From Lateolabrax maculatus (taxonomy: Eukaryota > Chordata > Actinopteri > Acropomatiformes > Lateolabracidae), in NCBI GenBank assembly GCA_031216445.1, contig CM062212.1:1365001-1429000 (forward strand): a stretch of 64,000 nucleotides of DNA. The letters run 5' to 3'. Numbering within the stretch: position 1 is the first letter of the stretch; the number at the start of each line of letters is the position of its first letter. The translations under genes were made by a program, and so were the position numbers. The notes under the pieces were generated by a model that did not search any database, was not told the origin of the DNA, and saw only the letters and a list, made by a program, of their open reading frames with translations. Shown here piece by piece: positions 36,213 through 47,400 of this stretch.

Positions 36213-37138
36213 CATACACGCACACGTGTACAAAACTTCAAATTGTGTTGCAAATTCATGTTTCGGCAAATTCTCTCTTCAAATTGCCTTCAAATTTAAG
36301 GCTCCTTGTGGAAGAAAATGGACTAAAGGTTTGCCAATGTTGGCCACATGCTACAGTTGTCACCTTGCATGCCATCAAATTCCAAATCCACCTACTTCTA
36401 TAGTCGGCATCTCTCAAGTGCTCTGTATGTGTAGTGACATACTTCATCCTTATGAGTTCCTCTCATGTCCAAAAACATAAATGTTTCACAAATTGGTGTC
36501 CGAAATTCACTGTCAATGCAGCATCAATAGGGAGCGCCACCCCCTACGAGTCTGTCATACTCGCCCCCTTTGTTACCAGTGGGGGGAATAAAAGCACAAT
36601 TTGATTTATTAATGTCAAAGTGAAGCTTTTCCTTGTCCCAGAAGGATCTACCTAGCTGTTGAAGGCCTGGATACTAATCTTGCATGTTTATCTGGAGGTT
36701 TGATATTGTGCTATTGTGAGAGATAACTGCCATGCATGACCCGCTTGTAGTGTTTTTGTTGCTTTTTATAGATATAATGGCTGCTCTTAACCCCGACCTC
36801 CCCTCCCCTCCTCCCTCCTCTCTGCCTGTCTTTCACCTGCTGCACCTCAAACAAATTTAAGTTTTCTGATCCAGACCAGGCCGGTTCTGTGCTTCGTCGT
36901 CCTCTTTAAGGCATTGACATGTGCATGTTAAATCAGAGGGCGTGCAAGTCTCTGAGAATGCTTTTGTCTTCTAACGTGTGCAAATTCATGTTTTTATTGT
37001 GACACAGTTCTCCCGCTACACTTGAACTGAGTGCGAGTGTGTGAGCGTGAGGGACACAATGCAGTAGATGTGTGTGTACATGTGACATGATCCTGTTTTC
37101 CACTATCTAATTGCTTCCTTTTGTTACCTGACTAGCAG

Positions 37139-37164
37139 GGAAAAGGGGTCGAGGCTGGTCCTGA
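37139..37164 (+). CDS. syncrip: Candidate alternative syncrip terminal exon (GKRGRGWS tail)
   Basis: If a donor inside the last exon is used (CATTCTG then GTAACT, after 35572, phase 1), an acceptor at 37136-37138 (CTAGCAG) supplies GG-AAA-AGG-GGT-CGA-GGC-TGG-TCC-TGA, so the protein would end GGDHSGKRGRGWS instead of the longer FGQQWK end. Phases agree and a pyrimidine-rich tract precedes the acceptor. I recall shorter hnRNP Q isoforms with a different C-terminus, but cannot confirm this exact tail. The acceptor is a TAGCAG tandem, which would optionally insert one alanine. Confidence 0.5.
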
Positions 37165-38585
37165 TGTGTCGCTATGAAGACTGACCGGCGTACGGCGTTG
37201 CACACTGCAGGCTGCCAGTGGATGGAATGGTAAGGTCACCTGACTCAGTGGTCCAATGGTATTCCAGCCTTGTTAAGGAGCACATCTCCTGAAACTGCCA
37301 CGATCGAAGATAATCAGAAGAGCAAACCTTGAGCTTGCTTTTTACTTTTTTTATATATATATATAAATATATATATATAAAAGAGTTGACTTTTTATATA
37401 TTATAAGCCCCAGCCCCCCCCTCCCCCCCAGCCCATAATATGCCATTTGAGACTTCCTGAGTAGGAGTTCGTGATGGGACATCCTTCTGGAAAAGTCTTT
37501 GCACTTTTTTTTTTTTAGTTTTAAGTTTGGAGTGGTTTAGTGGACTTTGTTTCTTTTTGAGTTTTTAAACTACATCTTTATGACGGAGGAGACACGATGG
37601 TCTCCGGTTATCAGAGGTAGCGTTGAGGTGCGATCGATCACCCGCTGTCGAAGGTCGGGCATTTTCCCAGGAAAACAGTTCTCTTCAGAACTTCAGCCAC
37701 CAAGGGGTCCGTTAACTACCTCAGTTTCGAGGACTCGCCTGCTCTGCCGCATTGTTTTATTTTTTTTACTTGAGGAAACTGAGGCAGGGTCTGACACCCC
37801 CACCCCCCCTCCACCTCAGAGATATGCACAGGCAACAACAGAGCACTTAATGAATCCTAGTTCTCAGCTGAAACTTGACGCAGGCCGCGGCTGCTGTTAG
37901 TCGGTCCTCCTGAAACGAGACTGAACGACAAATGAACTGAGTGACGATGTAGTTTACAGACAGACTCGTTGTTTTATAGCTGTTTTTTTTTTCTTTCTTT
38001 GTAAAATCTTAAATGCCTGGAAACCACAGTCATCCTTTGTCTTCCACGATGGGAAAACTGTCTTATGTTGTTTTGTTTTTTGTGTTTGGACCCATCGATG
38101 TCAGGACGTTTGCAGACTGATGTCTCAGGCTGTCGGTGTGGGTTCATAACACGAGTGACCGCTGACATCCAGTGATGCCGCCTTTTATTTAGCAGGTCTG
38201 GAGGAAAAATAATTAATTTCCAGGTCCTGAAACGTTTAGGAATCAAGCTAAACCAGGCAAGGAAAAAGCATGATTATACATTTCACATTGTATGTCACTG
38301 TAGACTGATTATCATGCCATATATGTAGTTGTGACAAACTCTCTGTAGAGTAAACTGGTGTTCATGTCTTTTCACTCTGTGTTCACGTCTTACTGGAAGT
38401 CAAAATGTTAAGAATTTAAAGGAGTAAACTCATCCTAATATATATAACTTTGGGTTTTTTATTTTTGTTTGAGTTTCATTTTGTTTTGGGGGGTGTGTGA
38501 TGATCTAGTGACAACACACGAGACTTTAACAGCTTGTGTGTTTGTCAGCGCGGGTTCTCCGAGACTCACCTGGAGTATAAAATGT

Positions 38586-38963
38586 GAAGGATCAGTCTGC
38601 TTTTATTCTGTATTTTTCTTACTGTCAACACATTTTCACAAAAGAAACAAAACCAACGAGTGAGTCCGTCTGCCACTACTGTCCGACCTCCTGTCTGGGG
38701 CTCAGAGCCCATTGGTTCCTACTGAAGACTTTAAAAACACCCCACAAACATACAGTTTTATTCACTGTAGTTTCTAACATCATGTTCATGGGGATGAAGG
38801 AACGTGTCACCCATGGCAACAGTATGTGGTGGTAATAGTTTGTGGACAATGATGGAGCTCAGAGGAAGGAGACACTTCAGGCTGCGATACTCACAACACG
38901 TGTTGGTAGATTAACTCACAATCTAAAAAAGAAAAATCTAGAATATCATCAGACTTTTCCTTT
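38586..38963. repeat. MITE-like repeat, family II copy D with both ends
   Basis: The left end (AAGGATCAGTCTGC, then ATTCTGTATTTTTCTTA) and the right end read in reverse (AAGGAAAAGTCTGATG, then ATTCTAGATTTTTCTTT) match at roughly 28 of 35 positions. The interior is non-coding. It sits in the long syncrip 3' UTR. Confidence 0.6.
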
Positions 38964-40474
38964 AAACTAATGTGAGATATTTACAGTCAGTTTCAGTTTG
39001 CACCGATGGAAGAAATCTGATCTGCAGCCACGTGATGTTTCAATTAAAGTGTGGGATGTGTTGTTTTTATTTTTTAGGAGTGGTGAAAGGCATTGCGGGA
39101 ATTGTAGGAAATCCCAGAATAAAGCAGTTTGAGTTCATTTCATCACAAAGTAACTTTAGTTTGTCACAGTTTTTAACGGTGCGACAGCGTCAGAGGTCGT
39201 ACTTTTCCTCTATCTCTTTTTAAACATCATTAGTGCGTCGTCGTCTCTTCGCCTTCTCGTGACGTCTTCACTCTGACTCATGTTTAGCATTCTTCCAGTT
39301 CAGAAAGGATTGTGCAGCTTTCTCTTTTTACCGGGTTTGTGACAAAGAGCCTGATGATAACTTTTTTTTTCATACTAGTATTGACTCTGTTGGATCACCG
39401 ATTTAAGGGTCAAGGATGAATTTTTTGTTTGTTTTTTAGCTAACAAGTGTGTTTGCATTCTTGCAAATGAATTGTTTTATACTGTACAGTGAGGTGAGTT
39501 AAACCTATTTTTCTAATAAAGTTATTGACTTTGATCTGGGTTGTTTGTCTGATTTTTATAGTGTCATTTCTTATAAATGTGTATAATTAGGATCAAGGAC
39601 TTTTAGGGTTTTAATTTAAGGTTTATATTTTAAATAACGTGGTACAGTACAAACACATACACATTTTATAGGTGTTTTTACTTTTCTAATCTTTTCACTT
39701 TTTAAATGTATGAATTGGATTTCCTTAAATCTGCAGCCACCTTTTAACAAGCAAGTGAACTAATTTCAAACATTATTATTGGCCTTTAAATGTGACTGTA
39801 GTTCAGTTAATCTGCAGAAAGTCCGACTCGCCCGAGCAGGAAGCGGCGCTGTTTGGATTCAGGGTTGCCATGTCCGCTCAGTAAAATACACATTTGGTGC
39901 GTGTGTGAAAAAGTTTTATTAAGTTAATGATTTACATTTTATTCAGTCTGTTCAGGACTAACAGGTTACACTTTCTACTAATAAAATTATCAATTAATTA
40001 CAGGGGAAAACCCAACTAAATAAACATAATAAAGAGATGGTTGAACATTTATCTGCCATCACACTGGAAGAGAGCTCAACTTTATTTATACAGCACCTTT
40101 CATACAAGTGCTTCACAGAAAGATAAAATCTAATAAAAAAAATATATATTTTGCAAGTTTAGAAATGACCACGACAAAACAGTAAATTGTTAAAACCATT
40201 AAATAAAAGTCAGTGACATCAAATAAAATAAATGCCAGAGATAAGAATCATGTAAAAACACTTGATTAGAACTGAAACATGGAGGTTATCACATCACTCC
40301 AAACTAAAAACCAGATCAAAAAAATATGTCTCTTATTTCCTTTAAAAAAATAAAAGAGCTAAAACTATTGATGGAATAGTTAAATTAACTGACTCATTTA
40401 AGTCATTTTTAATGCAAAAAAGTCAAATATTCTCCTGTTTAAACTTCTCCAGTGTGATGATTTACTGCTTTTCT

Positions 40475-40625
40475 TTCTTTTCTTTTTTTTCCCTTATAGC
40501 GAACAGAATGTGTGACTTTTAGGAAATTGTGATTTTTACTCTATTTTCTGACATTTTACAGACTGAACGATTAATGGAGAAAGTTTTCCACAGATTAACC
40601 GATAATGAAAATAATGCAGCCCTAC
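40475..40625. repeat. MITE-like repeat, family I fragment
   Basis: Ends with GATTAACCGATAATGAAAAT then AATGCAGCCCTA, the typical terminus of the family I element. Only one end is evident. Confidence 0.5.
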
Positions 40626-40702
40626 ACTTACAGTGAATAAATAAATCCACATTTTGTCTGTATAACACTCAGAAATCCAAAGACTTTTCCTTCTAACTTT
40701 TA

Positions 40703-40780
40703 GAATCAGGTTTATGGGCAAGTTTTCAACATTCAACATTTGCTTTTGTAGTTTGGTGCAAACAGTCACAATAAACTAGG
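40703..40780. repeat. AGAATCAGGTTTAT repeat fragment
   Basis: AGAATCAGGTTTATGGGCAAG here, and AGAATCAGGTTTATTTAGTCG at about 46709, match the start of a repeat I recognise as abundant in teleosts. A weaker relative is near 57089. Confidence 0.45.
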
Positions 40781-41493
40781 TAAGAGAAAATAAAAAGTCA
40801 AACATCTTACAATTAACATTATGTCTCTTAAAATTAAAAGAGCTGTACAGTATTTTAAACAAAAGTGGTGGAAAGTGAAATAAAGAACATGGGGAACAAT
40901 AGTTATAAGTTAAAAAAAGGTAATTAAAGCAAATTAACTTAAATATTGATGTTTAATGAGAAACAAGTGAGTCCTGATCTCTCTCAGAAGAAAGTGTAGT
41001 AACATTACACTCACCTCGGTTTTTATTAGTGTGTTATAATTTCCCCTTTAATCCCATTGAAACTCTGAGGGATTTGCGTCTACGTGTTTCCGCCGCGGAC
41101 CTGGCAACCCCGCCGGGATTAACAACATTCCGTCTGTCAGGAAGTCGCTCGGCTCTTAAAAACATGGAAAACATCCAGTAAAAACTTCACAAACCGACGG
41201 GACTGAGTGACTTGGACTCGTCGGAGCCCGCAGCCGAACTGTAGGCGTGTGGACGGGATGAGTCTGGACGTCTGAACATCAGCTCCGGTAGTTTTAACGC
41301 TGTAAGTCTGAGAAACACCGGACGGTAACTGTTAGCTCAGGGAGCTAACGTTATCTCCGGTTCACGGACAGTCAGGACGGCTCAACTCGCTTTCATCCGG
41401 TTTACGTTACTGAAACACGCCGGAACTTCCCTTTAAAGTGAGCAGGTGTTGTCTGACACGTTTGCCCTGCCCGTCCACAGGTGCGCAGACAGG

Positions 41494-44400
41494 ATGGCAG
41501 GTATTTTATCGGGTTTGCAGCGGCGGCTGAAGGTGGACGTCCTGCGAGAAGCCGGCCGTCAGTATCCGGTCTTCTGCTTCCTGCTGCTGTCCATGCTCTC
41601 CATGACGGTGCTGCTCAACAGGTAAACACCGGAGGACAGGTGTGTGTTCCCTGGGAGACAAGTGTGTGTTCCCCTAGGAGGACAGGTGTGTTTTCCCTGT
41701 GTTCCCCTAGGAGGACAAGTGTGTGTTCCCTGTGTTCCCCTAGGAGGACAAGTGTGTGTTCCCCTAGGAGGACAGGTGTGTTTTCCCTGTGTTCCCCTAG
41801 GAGGACAAGTGTGTGTTCCCTGTGTTCCCCTAGGAGGACAAGTGTGTGTTCCCTGTGTTCCCCTAGGAGGACAAGTGTGTGTTCCCTGTGTTCCCCGGGA
41901 GGACAAGTGTGTGTTCCCTGTGTTCCCTTAGGAGGACAAGTGTGTGTTCCCTTAGGAGGATAGGTGTGTGTTCCCCGGGATCACCTCTGACCCCTGCAGG
42001 GGGGTCATGTGATAATAATGATAATAACTGTTTATAAAGCCTGAAGTCACTAGTTAGACATTATTTATATAATTTCTATTCTTATAGTTCCTCCTTCTGC
42101 ATTAGTTCTGTTATGTTTTCATAAATATGCTCATAGTGGCTCATAATCCTCTGCTTGATTTATTTATAATACTCCGACATTCATTCATGTGGCTTGTTGT
42201 GTTTTTTGTATTTATGCTCTTTGAGTCTGTGATAAACGACATTTGGTTCCCTGTGTTCTTCCCTGTGTTATTTGTGGAAACTACAAGAAACTTGAAAGGG
42301 TTTACAAAGTGCTTTGACAGGCGAAGTAAAACCAGGATACTCAGCAGGCGATATAACAACAGAGAGGCCGAACAAGAGCAAAACAAAAGTTTTTAAACAA
42401 GGACACAAAAGTAGAGAGAAGAAGAAAACTGTTTGATCAGTGATTCAAAGCTTAAATCTGAATCAAATAATTTCTGTGGTAATTTTCTTACCACAGCCAG
42501 ACCAAGGCCTCCGATAGGGTTTAGAAGGCTGATCAATATGCAGAGCTGCAGCTGTTATCGGGCCTCCTGTCTTCACACATGCTCTTTAAACCCTATTGAT
42601 TAACTCTGACTGTGAAAGATAAAGTTACAAAGAGACCCTGATCAGTATTTATCACACTGATTACTTCATGAATAAACCGGCTTTTCACAAAACAAAAGAA
42701 TCTTCTTTCTAATCAAATATAAATCTAAGGCTGCAACTTGTGATTACTTCATTATTGATTAATCTGTCGATCATTTTCTCAATTGACAGATTAGTCATTT
42801 GGTCAGAAATAGCAGAAAAATGTGTTTCCCGAAGCCCAAGATGATGTTTTTAGTTTACTGTCACAGACAACGAAACAAACCAGAAATATTCACATTTGAG
42901 AAGCTGAAATCAGATAATTTGGACATTTTCTCTTAATTATCGAAATCGACTAAATCGTTGCAGCTCTGATATAAACTAGAGCTGAAATGATTAGTAGGTT
43001 GACACAAAGATTATCTGCAACTATTTTGAAATCTGATTAATCATTTCTGTCATTTTTAAAGCCAAAGTAGTGTAAAAAGTGCGACACATTCTCAGCCTCT
43101 GACGTGACAGGACCAAAGGAGGCAGGTAATCCCAGAAAACAGAACTCTGGTCATTAAAATGTTCACTAAAACCCTCAGTGGAAAATGTCTTTTATTTAGT
43201 TTAGTTTAGTTTATTTGACATTATAAGAAAGACGACGTTCAATCACAGTAACAAAATCCTCGGATGACACCGTAAATCCACATTTCTTGTGTGGTCCTGG
43301 AGTCCAGATTACATCAAACTACCAACAAACCAAATCAAGAAATATCAAAATAATCATCAAAAAATCACTTCAAGTGAAAAGGAAATAAAAATAGTGCCAT
43401 GTTGGTGTTGGACGCACTGAAGGGAATCACATATGGATAGGAGAAGCCTCAGGTTAAACACTGATTATTGATCCTTTGTGTTTTAACGATGTGTAATAAT
43501 CTCGCTCCAGGTATATCCACATCCTGATGGTCTTCTGGTCCTTCCTGGCTGGCGTCGTCACTTTCTATTGCTCCCTTGGACCAGAGACGCTTCTGCCAAA
43601 CGTCTTCTTCCCCGTAAGGCCGAGGAACAAAGTGAGTCGGACGCCTGTTTGCTGTGGAGTTGCGAGTGCAGAGATGTCGTGCGTCCTGTAAACAGCTGGA
43701 GGTAGATTTACGTTGTGTGATGTAACAGAGTCTCGTTTGCTGCAGCAGCGGCAGGAGCAGGAGCTGTTTCCTCTGGGCCACAGCTGCGCCGTGTGTGGGA
43801 AGATCAAGTGCAAACGTCACCGGTACGTTCACCGGATGTCCAAGCCGATAAACACTCAGATTTCAGTTTGGACATTTCAGTACACAGTTTGGCCAACTCT
43901 TTTATATTCATTTGACAAGTAGAATTACTAGTTACTTGGCTGATTAAAAAAAAAAGTGCATACATAATATATAACCTGCCTTTAAATTCTTATATTATAT
44001 ATTAAACTACCGAACAGTGTGTAAAGTAGTTAAATGAGCTCAATATCAACCAGCTGCAATAGAAAAATGCTGCTTATACAATAATGCAGATGTGCAAATA
44101 TTTAAATGGATAATGCCTCATTTGTATATTTTTAAACATAATATTTCAGAAAACCTGTAATACAAAAAAGAATTGTCTTAATGTAAGAAATCAACTGGTG
44201 ATATATATTAGTTAAGATCTGACTCACCTGTAGTGTCTTTCCACAGAACAGTCTGAGATATTATTTATTAAGTAGGTGAGGCATGTGTGTTAAGAACTTT
44301 GTTATTTACTTATTATTTTCTTGATAATGTTCTTTAATGAGGACACATTGCACTAGTTTGCCACCTAGTGGATATTATTAAGCAGTGCTGCACCAGACAG

Positions 44401-47400
44401 ATAGTTTAGATTTAGTTAGTCAGTTTATCTGGATAATTTAATGTCATAAATAATGTCTCAGTAAATCTTACAGACCCACCACTCAAACACAACAAAAACA
44501 ACCCAAAAACCTTCACATACAGAAAATCTCTGCATGTTCGATCTGGGATGAGTTCGAGAAGCACAGATGTGTTCATCTTTTACAGGCCGACGCTGCTCCT
44601 GGAAAACTACCAGCCATGGTTGGACCTGAAGGTTCATTCAAAAGTGGACGCTTCAATAGCAGAGGTACGTCGATGGATGGATGTCAACGGTTTTATCGTA
44701 ACATGAATTATTAGTTATCTTAAAAAGTGTTGATGTAACTGGTAAACGTCTATCTGCTGACATTTACATAGAAAACTACACTTTATTTTGGTCATCTGTG
44801 TCTGTAAAAGACTTATTTCTGAACCTGCAGGTGTTCGAGTTGGTCCTCGAGAACTTTGTGTACCCCTGGTACAAGTAAGAAGAAATCCACAAGTGTTTTA
44901 TTGTCTTGAGAAAGTTATTTTCTTTACAGACACACATGGAGAAGTTGTTATAAAGTCCTGCCTCTGGTTTTCAGGGACATCACAGATGACGAGGCATGTG
45001 TGGATGAACTGAGGATGACCTTTCGCTTCTTCGCATCAGTGCTCGTCCGCCGGGCTCAGAAGGTGACGCTTCGACACTCGTCAGCCAAACACAGTAGAGC
45101 CGTTACAGGAGGAGACACCTTTATAAGACTGTAACTGATGTTCAAAACAACATTCAAATGCCACTTTCATGCATTTAGCCATGACCGCATAAGATAAAAA
45201 TTTTATCTTTATTATTGTGTGTTTTACTCCTAAATATGAACTGTGTTTCTTGTTCTTGTTTGGCAGGTCGATGTTCCTGCTGTGTTTGCCGACAAAGTGA
45301 TGAAAGCTGCAATGAAGCATGTTGAAATTATCGTAAAAGCTCAAGAAAAAGGTACAAATTAACCCTCTAGACCCCAGTAGGATCTTAGAATTAAGCCGCA
45401 GTTCACTTAAATTAGCACTTTTCTACTCAATCCAAACAACGCACAAAGAAACTGTCGATCACAAGTTGTTCTCATTTAAAAAAACACAATTCCTCTTTGA
45501 TTTGATACCAAAACCGTGACCTGGTCAGTCCTCCATACCGACTCGGACGTTATCGTTTGTGTTTGTCTGCAGTGAAGAACGTGGAGGGTTTACAACAGGC
45601 AGCTCTGGATGAATACGGCGTCGACCTTCACTTTGCTCTGCACAGCAGAAAAGACGAGCTGCTCTACCTGAGGAAGCTGACGGAGATGCTGTTTCCCTAC
45701 GTCATGCCTCCCAAAGCAACCGACTGCAGGTAGGCAGACCCACGCCGGCCCACAGAGGCCGACCGCATGACATCGAGGAAGCGTTTAGGAATACCAGTGA
45801 CTTCAAGTGTAAACTACAATCACTCCACTCAGGGAAGGAAGCCTGATGGTGTATCTAAGGTTGTACCTGGTGGTGTTTTGTCTTTGTTCAGGTCTCTGGC
45901 TCTGTTGCTGCGGGAGGTGATGGCCGGATCTGTCATGCTACCAACCATGGACTTCATGGCTGACCCTGTGAGTAGATTGGATTAATGTTTGTGTCCATCG
46001 GCGTGAAGGAGCTTCAGGAAAGATTGTCCGGGTCATTATGCATGGTTCAAATATTAACGCTGCAGAATTTATTGTCCTTTACAAAGCTATCAGACATCAG
46101 AGACCTTTACTTCATCGGACCATGACAGCAGTGATATTATAATAAAACATAGTTAAACAACATTAAAGTTCAATCTAATCAGCACATTAAGATAACCTGC
46201 TGTTCCTCTTTGTGTTTCAGGATACTGTGAACCTCATGGTGTTGATATTTGTTGATGACACTCCTGTAAGTGAAAAGATATTTTCAGGAATACTGATTCC
46301 ATAATCTTTATAATCACTGAAATGTTTGTATACATTAGAGCCACTTGGTAAAAAAACAGGCTTTTTTTTTTCTACAAAGAATCTGCTGCTCCACCGCTGA
46401 CATATCTTAATGTATTTATGAATTCAGTTAAACCTGATTGCAGTCTGGCTTTTTAACAAATTACTTATTTAAATCTCCTCTGTATCTCCAGCCTGAACCA
46501 GCCACCGAGCCTCCGTCTGTCCTGGTTCCATTTTTACAGAAATATGCAGACGTCAGCAACAAGAAGCCGTCTGTGAGTACCTCGCTGAGCGAGAGAAAGA
46601 CACTAATTACCATTAAAATGACCTTGTACTGCAGTTTCTGACCTTTTTGTATTGTCTTGTATGTATTTATCTGCCTCTATCTTTATTGAGCTGGTTTGAA
46701 ACATGATCAGAATCAGGTTTATTTAGTCGTTTTCACATACAAAATGAAAAGAGCTGCACTGTGTTTGAGGATGAAATGTTCCAAAGTTCACAGTACAAAG
46801 TGTAAAGAATAAGTGCAGGGAGACGATTTGCTGTACTGATGATAACCAATCGTCTCCCTCTGGTTGGCAGGTGCTGAAGTTGGAGCTGAAGGAGATCAGG
46901 GACCAGCAGGATCTCCTCTTTCGTTTCATGAACTTCCTGAAGCAGGAAGGAGCCGTTCACGTTCTGCAGTTCTGCCTCACCGTGGGTAAGAACAACCGTC
47001 GCATGTAAACCTGGCTGCTAGGGTTGGACAACAGGAATATATTAAAGCTTTAACCTCTGATGCACTGGAACATAAACACAGAAATATGTGTTTAATAGTA
47101 AATATTTGACCCTGCACCATGAACATGTCAGGGCGCTCATGACCTCCGCTCTCGTCCCACAGAGGAGTTCAACGATAAGATCCTGAGTCCGGAGCTGAGC
47201 GACTCGGAGCTGCAGAGGCTTCACGGCGAGGTGCTGCACATCTACGAGACCTACTGCCTGGAAGAGAGCATCGACAAGATCAGCTTCGACCAGTTCATCG
47301 TGGAGGAGATCAGGAACAGTAAGTAAAGGTGTAGTCCACCAATTTTACACATCGAGATCAGTTCACTCACATGGAGAAAATGTGTCTTTTTATAGTTTTT

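Larger units (their letters stand above)
35644..39540 (+). other. syncrip 3' UTR / terminal intron region
   Basis: AATAAA at 36207-36212 would end a short UTR, and AATAAA at 39515-39520 would end a long one. Between them are a candidate alternative terminal exon (37139-37164 coding part), an AT palindromic tract near 37350-37385, pyrimidine-rich stretches, and a family II MITE-like element at 38586-38963. Open frames here are not supported by any known protein. Confidence 0.5.
39541..41493. other. syncrip-snx14 spacer and snx14 promoter
   Basis: 39541-40900 is AT-rich, with repeat fragments: CTTTATTTATACAGCACCTTT (about 40079), a family I MITE copy (about 40475-40625) and an AGAATCAGGTTTAT element (about 40703-40780). 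From about 41070 the DNA becomes CpG-rich. A probable non-coding first exon ends at 41301 (donor GTAAGT) and rejoins at 41481 (acceptor CCACAG), 13 bases before the snx14 ATG. A CAGGAAGT string near 41138 is a possible ETS site. Confidence 0.55.

Noticed and set aside
37547..37900. 117-codon frame in the syncrip 3' region
   Set aside because: No known protein features and located in the 3' UTR; probably non-coding.
41481..41963. 160-codon frame running from near the snx14 start through the minisatellite
   Set aside because: Out of frame with snx14 MAGIL and sustained only by the three-divisible repeat units.
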